From Arthrobacter sp. UNC362MFTsu5.1 (GTDB lineage: Bacteria > Actinomycetota > Actinomycetes > Actinomycetales > Micrococcaceae): a DNA stretch of 61,008 nt. The notes beneath the pieces are model-generated. The model ran no database searches. It was given only the letters and a program-made list of their open reading frames with translations, and was not told where the DNA came from. Positions 26,254-36,116 of this stretch are shown piece after piece (the stretch's first letter is position 1; every line of letters starts with the position of its first letter). Location: assembly GCF_000685965.1 (NCBI RefSeq), contig NZ_JMLE01000024.1:1-61008 (forward strand), in the 5' to 3' direction. Made by a program: the position numbers and the translations under genes.

Positions 26254-27243
26254 TCAGCGGTTGTAGGCGGGCATTGGGCCCCGCAGCGAGGTGCCCACGG
26301 CGTCGCAGGCTTCCACGACGTCGGCGGGCAGCGGCCCGTTGGCCACAGCGGCGATGTTGGACTGCAGCTGTTCCACCTTGGAACCGCCCAGCAGCATCGA
26401 ACCCACACCGTCCCGGTAGGCCAGCCAGCGCAGCGACAGCTCGGCCAGCGTGATGCCGGAATCCGCAGCGATGCGGGCGAGCTCCCCGATGGCATCGAAC
26501 AGCTGCTTGTCCCAGTAGCGCTGGGTGTACATGGCAGCCAGTTTGGAGTCGCCGTAGCGGCCCTCGGTGGGCTTGGCGTCGAAGCTGTGCTTGCCGGTGA
26601 GCAGCCCGCCGCCCAGCGGGTTGTAGACCATGGTGTGGACGTTGTGGGTGGCGGCGAATTCGAGGTATTCCTCCTCCACCCGGCGGGCCACCAGGTTGTA
26701 CAGCTGCTGCGCGACCACCGGCCGCGGCGCCCCCACTTCACGGGCGGTGTGGATGACGTCGGCAATCTGCCAGGCGGCGAAGTTGGAGACGCCCAGGGCG
26801 CCGATCTTCCCCTCGGCGTACAGCTCGGCCACCGTGGACAACGTCGAAGCCAAAGGCGTGGTGCGGTCCGGCTGGTGCAGGTAGAACAGGTCGATGCTGT
26901 CCACGCCGAGCCGGCGGAGGCTACCCTCCACGCTGGCACGCAGCCCCGCAGGCGACAACGGCGAATTCGAGCCGTGGTCCGCGTGCGGCATGCCCGCCTT
27001 GGAGGCGAGAACAACGTCGCCGCGCCGCCCCTTCAGGAGCCGGGAGAGCATTTCCTCGGTGGTTCCCCCGACGTAGGCGTTGGCGGTATCGATCGTGGTG
27101 ATGCCGGCGTCGAGCGCTTCCTCCACCATCCGCCCGGCGGTGGCTTCATCCACCGTGTCGCCGAACGTCATGGTCCCCAGGACCAGCCGGGAGATGGGAA
27201 GTTTCAGGCCGTCCACCTGGGCGCCTTCGGGCTGCTTGCTCAT
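26254..27243 (-). CDS. Aldo/keto reductase
   Basis: This 329-aa NADPH-dependent reductase has a (beta/alpha)8 fold. The N-terminal RLVLGTMTFGDTV and IDTANAYVGGTTEE segments provide the catalytic Asp and Tyr; the lysine lies in VLASKAGM and the histidine in YLHQPDRTTPL. The C-terminal GGSKVEQLQSN is the cofactor region. It is part of the leftward operon, with 58 bases to the aldolase gene, and probably interconverts an aldehyde and an alcohol in the pathway. Confidence 0.9.
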   Translation of the reverse strand: MSKQPEGAQVDGLKLPISRLVLGTMTFGDTVDEATAGRMVEEALDAGITTIDTANAYVGGTTEEMLSRLLKGRRGDVVLASKAGMPHADHGSNSPLSPAGLRASVEGSLRRLGVDSIDLFYLHQPDRTTPLASTLSTVAELYAEGKIGALGVSNFAAWQIADVIHTAREVGAPRPVVAQQLYNLVARRVEEEYLEFAATHNVHTMVYNPLGGGLLTGKHSFDAKPTEGRYGDSKLAAMYTQRYWDKQLFDAIGELARIAADSGITLAELSLRWLAYRDGVGSMLLGGSKVEQLQSNIAAVANGPLPADVVEACDAVGTSLRGPMPAYNR

Positions 27244-27303
27244 GCGTTGATTCCTTGCGGTTGCTTTGGTCAGTAAGTACGGAAGGGGTCAGGCCGGGTT
27301 GGG

Positions 27304-28129
<826 letters not shown>

Positions 28130-28137
<8 letters not shown>

Positions 28138-29020
28138 GGCTTGCTCCAGTTGTGGTCAGGGTGGTGGCGGCGGGGGTTTCGTCCCACGGGCCCAGGACGG
28201 GCACGGCGGCCAGCAGGGCCCGGGTGTATTCGGTGGCGGGGTGGTCCACAATCTGCTGGACGTCGCCGGACTCCACGAAGGAGCCGTCCTTCATCACGTG
28301 GATGCGGTCCGAGATCAGCCGGGCCACGCCCAGATCGTGCGTGATCATCAGGATGCCGATGCCGCGCTGTTCCTGCAGTTCCAGGAGCAGGTCCAGGATG
28401 CCGCCCTGCACGGTCACGTCCAGGGCGGACGTCGGCTCGTCCGCCACCAGCAGCTGGGGTTCGCTGGCCAGGGCGATGGCGATCAGCACGCGCTGGAGCA
28501 TGCCGCCGGAGAGCTGGTGCGGGTACTTCTTCAGCTGTTTCTCCGGGGTGGGGATGTGCACCTGCTCCAGCAACCGGACGGCCCGTGCCTGCAGGGCGCC
28601 CTTGTCCTTGGCGGAGGCGGCGCCGGCGATCCGGATGGCCTCGAAGAGCTGGCTGCCGATCGAGTGGACCGGGCTCAGCGCCGTCATGGGGTCCTGAGGG
28701 ATGAGCGCCAGGGTCTTGCCGCGCACCTTGTCGATCGCCTTGGGATCGGCGGTGACGTCGACGCCGTCGATCAGCACGGTGCCGGAAAGCACCGCAAGGT
28801 CCTCGGGCAGCAGGCGGAGGATGCCCATCGCCGTCGTCGATTTACCGGAACCGGACTCACCGATAATGGTGACCGTCTCGCCCCGGTGGATGCTGAAGCT
28901 GACGGAGTCGACGGCGCGGATGATGCCGGCGTCGGTGATCAGTTCCACCTGGAAGTCGCGGACCTCCAGGAGCGGCTGCTCGGTGAACTTCGGCTGTTCG
29001 GTGACAGTGGAAGCGGTCAT
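28130..29020 (-). CDS. Peptide-type ABC transporter ATPase (DppD-like)
   Basis: The 296-aa ATP-binding subunit has Walker A GESGSGKST, Q-loop IPQDP, signature LSGGMLQR, Walker B LLVADEPTSALD and the switch histidine in THDLG. ATG 29020 is preferred over GTG 29029 because GAAGG lies nine bases before it. The start follows the permease stop by one base. The PVHSIGSQLFEAI segment is typical of DppD/OppD subunits. Confidence 0.92.
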
Positions 29021-29021
29021 G

Positions 29022-29966
29022 TCAGGCACCCTTCTTCTTGCGGCGGGGACGGTCGCGGAGGCCGTCGCCCAGCAGGTTGACGCCCACCACCATGAGCACG
29101 ATCACCAGGCCGGGCAGGGTGACCATCCACCAAGACGTGGTGATGTAGTCCTGGCCGTCGGAGATGATGCGGCCCCAGGTGGCGAAGGGGCGCTGCGGGC
29201 CGGCACCCAGGAAGCTGAGTGCGGATTCGAGCAGCACGGCCTGGGCCAGCAGGAGCAGCACCACCAGGGTGGCCTGCTTGATGACGTTGGGGATGATGTG
29301 CTGGATCAGGATCTGGATCCGGTGCAGGCCCAGGATCCGGGCTGCGGAGACGTAGGGCTTTTCGCGTTCCACCAGCACCATGGAGCGGGTGAGGCGGGCA
29401 ACTTCGGGCCATTGGGCGATGGCGATCACGAAGGTGATCACCGGGATGGAGGGGCCGAACAGGGCCACCACCAGCAGCAGCATCATGAGCAGCGGCAGGG
29501 ACATCTGGGCTTCGAGGAGCCTCGAAACCACCGTGTCCACCCACCCGCCGAAGTAGCCGGCGGCCGCGCCGAGGATGATGCCGATGGCGCCGGAGACCAG
29601 CACGGCCAGCAGGCCGATGGTCAGCGAGACCTGGCCGCCGTGCAGCACGCGGGAGAGGAGGTCGCGGCCCAGCTGGTCGGTGCCGAACAGGTGCCCGTCC
29701 GTGAACGGCGGCAGGCGCCGGGCGGAGAGGTCCTGGAAGTTGGCGTCCGGCAGCGGCAGCACCTGGGCCAGGATGATCGGGATGATCACCAGCAGGGTGC
29801 AGACGGTGCCCACGATGAGCTTCCATTTGGCGGCATTACGACGGCGGGTGGCGCCCGCCTTGGCGATGTCCGCCTTGGTGACGGCGCTGGGGCTCGGCTG
29901 CCGGGCCGGCTGCCCGGCCGGCAGTGGTGACGAACCTCCGGCGGGAGTTGCCGTATCGATGCTCAT
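29022..29966 (-). CDS. Peptide-type ABC transporter permease (DppC-like)
   Basis: This 314-aa inner-membrane subunit has a Pro/Ser-rich N-terminal cytoplasmic tail. Six hydrophobic helices follow, starting at KLIVGTVCTLLVIIPIIL. The EAA loop region (EVARLTRSMVLVEREKPYVSAARILG) binds the ATPase. The PLDPNAQ-like periplasmic motif of DppC (PDANFQDLSARRLPPF) and FGTDQLGRDLLSRVL are present. Its start overlaps the DppB stop by four bases. Confidence 0.93.
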   Translation of the reverse strand: MSIDTATPAGGSSPLPAGQPARQPSPSAVTKADIAKAGATRRRNAAKWKLIVGTVCTLLVIIPIILAQVLPLPDANFQDLSARRLPPFTDGHLFGTDQLGRDLLSRVLHGGQVSLTIGLLAVLVSGAIGIILGAAAGYFGGWVDTVVSRLLEAQMSLPLLMMLLLVVALFGPSIPVITFVIAIAQWPEVARLTRSMVLVEREKPYVSAARILGLHRIQILIQHIIPNVIKQATLVVLLLLAQAVLLESALSFLGAGPQRPFATWGRIISDGQDYITTSWWMVTLPGLVIVLMVVGVNLLGDGLRDRPRRKKKGA

Positions 29967-30898
29967 GCTGTTGCCGCCTTTCCAAGACGAACGCGGGGAT
30001 CAAGGAGCGGGTAGGCGAGGTCGATGACCAGCTGGACACCCACCGCCAGCAGTGCGGTGAGGAGGACCGTTGCCTGGATGAGGGGGTAGTCGCGGGTTTC
30101 GAGTGCACGGACGATCAGGGAGCCGACGCCGGGCCAGGCGAACACCACTTCCACCACCACCACGCCGTTGAGCATGGCGGCGAAGCGGGTGCCGAGGGCG
30201 GTGAACACCGGGATGGCGGAGTTGCCCATGGCGTAACGCCACGTGAGCACCGAGTTCTTGACGCCGCGGGAGCGGGCCACCGTGAGGTACGGGGCGGCGA
30301 AGTTGGCGGTCATTTCCCGCCGGACCATCCGGGAGATCAGCGCGATCTGCAGGATGGCGATGGTGATGGTGGGGAGCACCAGCCCGCCCCAGGTGGCGAA
30401 GCCGGAGGCCGGGAAGATGGGGACCAGCACGGCGAAGCCGGTGAGGAGCATGATGCCGGTCCAGAAGTCGGGCATGGACTGCCCGGCGATGGTCAGCACG
30501 TTCACGCCGAGTTCCTTGCCGGTATCCGGCCGGCGGGACATCCACACACCCAGCGGGATGGCCACGACGGCGGTGAGCAGGATGGACGCCGTGGCCAGGG
30601 TCAGCGTGTACGGCATCCGCTCGGCCACCACCTGCATGGCCGGGGCCTGGAAGGAGTAGGACTGGCCCAGGTTGCCGGTGAACAGCTGCTGCAGGAAGAT
30701 CCAGTACTGCTCCAGCACCGGCTTGTTCAGGCCGAACTGTTCCCGGACGGCGTCGAGCTGTTCGGTGGTGGCCAGCGGTCCGGCGTAGGAGACGGCGGGA
30801 TCGCCCGGGGCCATGCGGATCAGGACGAAGACGGTGGACACCGTGAGGAACACGGTCAGCAGGCCCTGTCCCAGGCGCTTGAGGATGTAGTTCGTCAT
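29963..30898 (-). CDS. Peptide-type ABC transporter permease (DppB-like)
   Basis: This 311-aa inner-membrane subunit begins YILKRLGQGLLTVFLTV, the hallmark start of DppB/OppB. Six membrane helices follow. RMAPGDPAVSYAG is the conserved first periplasmic segment. The EAA loop is the APYLTVARSRGVKNSVLTWRYA region. It overlaps dppC by ATGA and follows the binding-protein gene by three bases, so the transporter genes form one transcript. Confidence 0.93.
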   Translation of the reverse strand: MTNYILKRLGQGLLTVFLTVSTVFVLIRMAPGDPAVSYAGPLATTEQLDAVREQFGLNKPVLEQYWIFLQQLFTGNLGQSYSFQAPAMQVVAERMPYTLTLATASILLTAVVAIPLGVWMSRRPDTGKELGVNVLTIAGQSMPDFWTGIMLLTGFAVLVPIFPASGFATWGGLVLPTITIAILQIALISRMVRREMTANFAAPYLTVARSRGVKNSVLTWRYAMGNSAIPVFTALGTRFAAMLNGVVVVEVVFAWPGVGSLIVRALETRDYPLIQATVLLTALLAVGVQLVIDLAYPLLDPRVRLGKAATA

Positions 30899-30901
30899 GG
30901 C

Positions 30902-32476
30902 TTAGGCCTCCAGCCGGGCATCAACGAGGGGGTAGGAGTTGGTGGGTGCCAGGTTGATCCCGGACACCCGCTCCCGGTGGGCGAGGACGGACTTGGGCAC
31001 GAACGCCCAGGCGCAGGGCCAGGTGTCCCAGATGGCCTGCTGTGCCACGGCCAGGAGTTCCTGCCGGCGGGCCGGGTCCACCTCGGAGGAGGCGGCCTGG
31101 ATCTTGGCCTGCACGTCCGGGACCACGTAGCCCTGGTAGGTGTCGCGGGTCTTTTCCTTTTCGGGGGTGCCGGCGTACATGCCCTGCATCATGGTGATGG
31201 CCAGTCCGGTGGGGCTGCTGAAGCCGTTGCCCAGCAGGTCCCAGTCGCCCTGCTTGCCCTGGCGCCAGGCCAGGATGTTGCCGCCGGGTTCGAACTGCTG
31301 CAGCTCGGTCTTGACGCCGATGGCGCCGAACATCTCCACCAGGGCCTCCATCACGGAGGTGTCGGAGGCGAATTCGCCGGTTTCCCAGATGATCTTCAGG
31401 GTGAGGTCCTTGACGCCCAATTCCGCGAGCCGGGCTTTGGCCTTCGCCGGATCGTAGGTGTAGGTGCCGGTCTTGTGGTAGCCGGTGAGGCTGGACGGGG
31501 TGACGCCTTCGGCCGCGCTGACGGAGTCCACCAGCACGTCCTTCACCAGCGCCTCGCCGTCGATGGCCCAGCTGAGGGCTTCGCGGACGCGGACGTCGGC
31601 CAGCGGGTGGCCGGCGGGCTTGCGGAAGTTGTAGAAGATCTGGTTCAGCCGGAGGCTGGAGGCTTCCTTAAGTTCGACGCCGGGAAGTCCGGCCAGCTGT
31701 TCGCGCGAGTCGGGCGTGATGGAGTCGATGATGTCCACCTCGCCGCTGCGCAGCGCGATGACGCGGCTGGATTCCTCCGGGAGGAAGCGGACTTCCACGT
31801 TCTCCACCTGCGGGGCGGGGCCCCAGTAGTTCTGGTTGCGGGCCAGGCTGTAGGTGCCGGCGCCGCGGTTGAACTTGGTGACCACGTAGGGGCCGGTGCC
31901 CAGGCCGTCCTGCAGTTCCTCCGGCTTGTTCTGCGCGGCGGGGGTAATCAGGATCATGCTCATGAGCGAGTCCAGGATGGGGACGGGCTTCTTGGACACC
32001 ATCTTGAAGGTGCGGTCATCCACCGGCACCACGGCGGGGAATTCGGGGAAGAAGCCGGCCACGAAGGAGCCCTGCACCTGCTGGTACATCTTCAGGGCGG
32101 TGGCCACATCCTCGATCTTGACCGGGCTGCCGTCCGAGTAGCGGATGCCTTCGCGGAGCCGGACGGTCCACTCGGTGGGTCCGGTCATCTCGAAGCGGTC
32201 CGCGAGCACCAGGACGGGCTTGGTTTCGGGGCCGATGGCGGTGAGGCCCTGACGGACGGAGCGCTGCACGGTGACGGCGGCGTCGAACTGGTTGAGCTTG
32301 TTGTCCAGGCTGACCAGGGACCGGTTGAGGGCCAGGGTCAGGGTGCTGGGTCCCGGCAGGCCGGTGGGGCCGGCGCAGCCGGCGAGGCTTCCTGTGCCCA
32401 GCAGAAACCCGGCCGCGGCGCCGAACTGCAGCAGCCTGCGGCGGGAAATCTCACTTCCTTGAGGAAGAACGGTCAT
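30902..32476 (-). CDS. Solute-binding lipoprotein of the peptide-type ABC transporter
   Basis: The 524-aa family-5 binding protein is the first gene of the leftward catabolic operon. The start is ATG 32476, after GAGAGG at seven bases; the frame is open for another 1350 bases upstream only by chance, antisense to the kinase fusion. The N-terminus combines a twin-arginine motif (SRRRLLQFG) with a lipobox (LAGC), so it is probably a Tat-exported lipoprotein. The mature part has the family signature region YSLARNQNYWGP and typical length. The transported compound is unknown. Confidence 0.92.
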   Translation of the reverse strand: MTVLPQGSEISRRRLLQFGAAAGFLLGTGSLAGCAGPTGLPGPSTLTLALNRSLVSLDNKLNQFDAAVTVQRSVRQGLTAIGPETKPVLVLADRFEMTGPTEWTVRLREGIRYSDGSPVKIEDVATALKMYQQVQGSFVAGFFPEFPAVVPVDDRTFKMVSKKPVPILDSLMSMILITPAAQNKPEELQDGLGTGPYVVTKFNRGAGTYSLARNQNYWGPAPQVENVEVRFLPEESSRVIALRSGEVDIIDSITPDSREQLAGLPGVELKEASSLRLNQIFYNFRKPAGHPLADVRVREALSWAIDGEALVKDVLVDSVSAAEGVTPSSLTGYHKTGTYTYDPAKAKARLAELGVKDLTLKIIWETGEFASDTSVMEALVEMFGAIGVKTELQQFEPGGNILAWRQGKQGDWDLLGNGFSSPTGLAITMMQGMYAGTPEKEKTRDTYQGYVVPDVQAKIQAASSEVDPARRQELLAVAQQAIWDTWPCAWAFVPKSVLAHRERVSGINLAPTNSYPLVDARLEA

Positions 32477-32555
32477 CGTTGACCTCTCGGTAGAACGGGG
32501 ACGGCGGCCTGCCGGTTGGCTGCGCCGAATGTTGTCTCCATCACTTTGCCACTCC

Positions 32556-32597
32556 TGCGCGAATTGCGCAACCCATCTAGCGTGATTCGCGCAATCG
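32556..32597. promoter_or_regulatory. Operator-like repeats in the divergent promoter
   Basis: The 186-base space between the binding protein and the kinase fusion holds TGCGCGAATTGCGCA (32556-32570) and GATTCGCGCAATC (32584-32596). A half-like ATGCAATCC follows near 32609. They share the CGCGCAAT core and are partly palindromic. The DeoR regulator encoded at 35112 is the obvious candidate to bind here and control both directions. This is inferred from position and symmetry. Confidence 0.55.
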
Positions 32598-32662
32598 TGC
32601 CATGATAAATGCAATCCCGCGTTTGGCGGGGCCCAACCGACTAGTAGCGCGAGAGGAGCAAT

Positions 32663-35047
32663 GTGGCTTCCGTGTATGTGCAGGCCGACGATTTCTCCGG
32701 CGCCGCCGAGGTTGGCTACTGCTTTGTGCAGCATGGGCTGTCCGCGCAGGTTTCGCTGGGAACGCCAGTTCTTCCGGGAACGCACGACGGCGGCGCCTCC
32801 CCTGCGGGGCCGGTCACCGATGTTGTGGTCACCGATACGCATTCGCGCGGGCTTCCTGATGCTGATGCCGGCGCGCTGGTGGCTGAGGCTTTCTCGAGTC
32901 CTGTTGCTGCCGGCGCGCAGGTGGCCTTCAAGAAGATCGACTCGCTGTGGCGCGGGAACGTGCGCGCCGAAATCGCCGCGCTGACGGGCCTTGGCTTCCA
33001 CGCCGTTGTTGCCGGGGCACTCCCCCAGCTGCAGCGATCGGTCCGGGACGGCAAGCCCCTGGTTGCCGGGACTCCCCTGGCGCAGACGGAACTGTGGCAG
33101 GCAGAACTGTCCGCGCCGCCCGCCGATATTCTTTCCCTGCTGCGCCCGGAGGCTCCCGCCTCGGTGCACACCCTGGACCTGGCCGCGGTCCGGTCCGGCT
33201 CGCTTTCCGCGACATTGGCCGGTCTGCTGGAATCTGACCGGCCCGCGCTGGTGGTGGCGGACGGCGAGACCGTGCAGGATCTGGAAAATGTGGTGGATGC
33301 CCTGCTGGAGCTTGGCTTCAGCGCCGGCGGCCGCCGCGTGGTCCTGGTGGGCACGGGCGGGACGGCCGACGTTCTCGCGCAGCGGCTGGCCGCGCAATCT
33401 GCGCGAAATGCGCAATCCGAGGCACCGGCTGACGCAACCGCCGCGGAACTGCAGGTGGGCACCAGGCCGGTGCTCGCCGTCGTCGGCTCCGCTTCCGGAA
33501 CGGCACAGGCGCAGCTGGCCCAGCTGGAAGCGCGCGGCTTCGCGGTGATAAGGCTGCACCCGCTGTACGCGGGCGCCACCGGGGCCTACCAGCCGCAGCT
33601 GGACGAAGTCCGGCAGGCTCTGGCAACCGGGACCAATGTGGCCGTCACCCTGGCCGCAGCCAAGGTGGATCCGGCAAAGGCCGCCGGCATCGTCCGGGCG
33701 CTGTCCGGCTTCGCGGCCGAAGCAGCCAAGGGATCGGGCGCTGACCTGATCCTCACCGGCGGCGAGACGGCCCGGGAAGTCCTGGACGCCGTCGGCCTCC
33801 ACAGCCTGGTGCCGCTCGCGGCCGTGCAGCACGGGGCGGTGCTCAGCCGCGCCGAGGACGGGACGCTGGTGGGCACCAAGCCCGGCAGCTTCGGCGATGA
33901 CCTGGCCCTCCTACAGCTTTACGACGAAATCCGGGAGCGCCGCGGCCGGTCCGCGCCGGCTCCCGCCAACACCCTTCCCAGCAAGACTTCCGAACGATCT
34001 GGAGCAGACATGACCACCGAAGCAGCAAGCAAGACCGAGCAGGACGCCCTCCCCTACGTGGCCGTCACCATGGGCGACGGCGCCGGGGTGGGGCCGGAGG
34101 TGGTGGTGGCCGCCGTGCTGGATCCGCAGAGCAATGCCGAGTGCCGGCCCGTGGTGATCGGCGACGCGCTGCGCCTGCGCCAGGCCGCGGAGGTCCTGGG
34201 GATCGAGGCGGACATCCACACGATCGAAAAGGTGGAGGACGCGGTGTTCACGCCGGGCCGGGTGAACGTGATCGACCTGGCGCTGCTGCCGGAGGACCTG
34301 CCGTGGGGGCAGCTCTCCCCCGTGGCCGGCCACGCCGCGTACGAGTACATCCGGGTGGCCAGCGAGCTGGCGATGGCCGGGACGGTGCAGGCCATCTGCA
34401 CGGCGCCGCTGAACAAGGAGGCGCTGCACGCGGCCGGGCACATTTTCCCCGGGCACACCGAGCTGCTGGCGCAGCTGACGGGCACGGAGGAAGTGTCCAT
34501 GATGCTCTCCACGCCCAAGATCCGGGTGATCCACGTGACCACGCACATCGGGCTGATGGACGCCATCCGCAAGATCAACCCGGACCTGGTGGAGCGCACC
34601 ATCCGCCGCGGCCATGAGGCGCTGGTCCGGGCGGGCATCCCGAACCCGAAGATCGGGGTGTGCGCCATCAACCCGCACGCGGGCGAGAACGGGCTGTTCG
34701 GCCAGGGCGAGGAAGCGGAGAAGATCGAACCGGGCGTGAAGGCGGCGCAGGCTGCCGGGATCGACGTGACGGGCCCGCTGCCCGCGGACACGCTGTTCTT
34801 CCTGGCCGGCCGGGGCGATTACGACCTGGTGGTGGCCATGTACCACGACCAGGGGCACGGGCCGGTGAAGGTGCTGGGCATCGAGGCCGGCGTGAACATC
34901 ACGGTGGGCCTGCCGGTGATCCGGACGTCCGTGGACCACGGCACCGCCTTTGACATTGCCGGCAAGGCGATCGCGGATCCGCGCAGCATGGTGGAGGCGC
35001 TGCACCAGGCGGCGGAGATGGCCACCCGGCCTGCCGTGGCCGTGTAG
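32663..35047 (+). CDS. Fused DUF1537 sugar-acid kinase and PdxA2-type dehydrogenase
   Basis: This 794-aa fusion begins at GTG 32663, with AGGAG six bases upstream. Residues 1-430 form a four-carbon acid sugar kinase (DUF1537, OtnK/DtnK type) with ADDFSGAAEVG, VTDTHSRGLP, KKIDSLWRGN and a C-terminal ILTGGETAREVLD. From about residue 462 (YVAVTMGDGAGVGPE) it is a PdxA-family dehydrogenase with the metal histidines in HTELLAQL and YHDQGHGPVK. Known pairs of this kind phosphorylate threonate or erythronate, then oxidise and decarboxylate it to dihydroxyacetone phosphate. An internal ATG (34010) with GGAG upstream sits at the junction. Confidence 0.92.
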   Translation: MASVYVQADDFSGAAEVGYCFVQHGLSAQVSLGTPVLPGTHDGGASPAGPVTDVVVTDTHSRGLPDADAGALVAEAFSSPVAAGAQVAFKKIDSLWRGNVRAEIAALTGLGFHAVVAGALPQLQRSVRDGKPLVAGTPLAQTELWQAELSAPPADILSLLRPEAPASVHTLDLAAVRSGSLSATLAGLLESDRPALVVADGETVQDLENVVDALLELGFSAGGRRVVLVGTGGTADVLAQRLAAQSARNAQSEAPADATAAELQVGTRPVLAVVGSASGTAQAQLAQLEARGFAVIRLHPLYAGATGAYQPQLDEVRQALATGTNVAVTLAAAKVDPAKAAGIVRALSGFAAEAAKGSGADLILTGGETAREVLDAVGLHSLVPLAAVQHGAVLSRAEDGTLVGTKPGSFGDDLALLQLYDEIRERRGRSAPAPANTLPSKTSERSGADMTTEAASKTEQDALPYVAVTMGDGAGVGPEVVVAAVLDPQSNAECRPVVIGDALRLRQAAEVLGIEADIHTIEKVEDAVFTPGRVNVIDLALLPEDLPWGQLSPVAGHAAYEYIRVASELAMAGTVQAICTAPLNKEALHAAGHIFPGHTELLAQLTGTEEVSMMLSTPKIRVIHVTTHIGLMDAIRKINPDLVERTIRRGHEALVRAGIPNPKIGVCAINPHAGENGLFGQGEEAEKIEPGVKAAQAAGIDVTGPLPADTLFFLAGRGDYDLVVAMYHDQGHGPVKVLGIEAGVNITVGLPVIRTSVDHGTAFDIAGKAIADPRSMVEALHQAAEMATRPAVAV
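33391..33418. promoter_or_regulatory. Intragenic copy of the operator-like motif
   Basis: Inside the kinase coding region, TGCGCGAAATGCGCA (33400-33414) matches the promoter motif at 32556-32570 at 14 of 15 bases. It is flanked by CGCGCAATC (33391-33399) and GCGCAATCC, the same cores seen in the promoter. The spacing is about 840 bases. It could be an auxiliary operator for DNA looping, or chance in a GC-rich gene. Confidence 0.35.
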
Positions 35048-35111
35048 CAGCACTGATTTGTTGGGGGCCGGAACTAGCATGGTAAGCACGCCCACGCGAA
35101 GGAGACCGGGA

Positions 35112-35906
35112 ATGCTGAGCGCAAATGCCAGGCGCGAGGAGATCTACCACCTTGCTGTCACCACCGGCCTGGCGTCCGTGGAGGAGCTGTCCGCCCGGTT
35201 CGAGGTGACGGCCTCCACCATCCGCCGCGACCTGGCCCTGCTAAACGGGCAGGGCCGGCTGGCCCGCACCTACGGCGGGGCGATGGCGATGGGCGCGCAC
35301 CCGGAGGCTTCGCTGCGGCAGCGAACCGGCGAGGCGTTTGAGCAGAAGCATGCGATTGCCCGCTGGGCGGCGTCCGTGATCCGGCCCGGGGAGAACATCC
35401 TGCTGGACGCCGGCTCCACCGTGGGTGCCTTGGCGCACGAGCTGCGGGGGTTCGAAAAGCTGTCCGTGACGACGCCGGGCATCAACACCATGCAGGAGCT
35501 GGCCGATTCGGAGGGCATCGAGGTGGACTGCCTGGGCGGACGGCTGCGCAGCCTTTCGCAAAGTTTTGTGGGACCGCTGGCCGAAGCGGCGCTGGAACGG
35601 ATGAGCTTTGACCGGGTGTTCCTCGGCGCAGACGCCGTCACGGCCGAGGACGGCATCTGCGAGGCCGACCACGCCCAAACCCGGCTCAAGGAGCTCATGG
35701 CCCGGCGCGGCCGGGAGGTGTATGTGCTGGCGGATTCGTCGAAGCTGGGGCTGCGGCCTTTTCATGCCTGGGCGCGGCTGGCGCTGCCCTGGACGCTGGT
35801 GACGGACGACGGCGTGGATCCCGGGCAGGTGCGAAAGTTTCGGGACGCTGGGGTGGGGGTTGAGGTGGCTGAGGTGTTCACCAGCGCCCGCGACGAAATG
35901 TCGTAG
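35112..35906 (+). CDS. DeoR/GlpR-family transcriptional regulator
   Basis: This 264-aa sugar-type repressor has its start at ATG 35112 (MLSANARREEIYHLA), after AAGGAG. The N-terminal DeoR helix-turn-helix is visible in VEELSARFEVTASTIRRDLALL with the usual RTYGGA after it. The C-terminal effector domain has LDAGSTV, the VTTPGINTM segment and a DRVFLGADAV core with the ADSSKLG end motif. It should sense a phosphorylated intermediate made by the upstream kinase and control the divergent operon. Confidence 0.93.
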   Translation: MLSANARREEIYHLAVTTGLASVEELSARFEVTASTIRRDLALLNGQGRLARTYGGAMAMGAHPEASLRQRTGEAFEQKHAIARWAASVIRPGENILLDAGSTVGALAHELRGFEKLSVTTPGINTMQELADSEGIEVDCLGGRLRSLSQSFVGPLAEAALERMSFDRVFLGADAVTAEDGICEADHAQTRLKELMARRGREVYVLADSSKLGLRPFHAWARLALPWTLVTDDGVDPGQVRKFRDAGVGVEVAEVFTSARDEMS

Positions 35907-36116
35907 GTGGAACTAACTCGAGAGAGTTCCGGCATTGGACTAATTAGCTTGCATGAACGTTCATCATGTCCCCGCGATGGCATGACCAGATTAGTTCGCC
36001 TTCATTTCCTCACGGCAAGGATGATCGCTTTCGTAGTCAAAATTGTTCTCACGCCCGTCTCAAGCGCATACCAGTGAGGAGCATTAGCCGTCGTATCTAT
36101 ACGTTAACCTATAAAC
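35907..36116. other. Intergenic boundary between catabolic locus and defence island
   Basis: The sequence turns AT-richer here. A near-palindrome (35909-35930, 9 of 11 pairs, centre CTCGAG) follows the regulator stop and may terminate it. A perfect 12-base palindrome, ATGAACGTTCAT, lies at 35953-35964. No integrase, tRNA or clear attachment repeat is seen. The promoter of the DUF262 gene should lie near 36080-36110 (TATACGTTAACCTATAAAC). Confidence 0.45.

Noticed and set aside
29924..32482. Long open frame (852 codons) on the plus strand opposite the transporter genes
   Set aside because: It is an antisense shadow of GC-rich genes. Its composition is rich in Gly, His and Asp without domains, and the minus-strand permease and binding-protein families are unmistakable.
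32477..33832. Upstream extension of the binding-protein frame to 976 codons
   Set aside because: It would cross the divergent promoter and run antisense to the kinase. The Tat/lipobox start at 32476 is clear.
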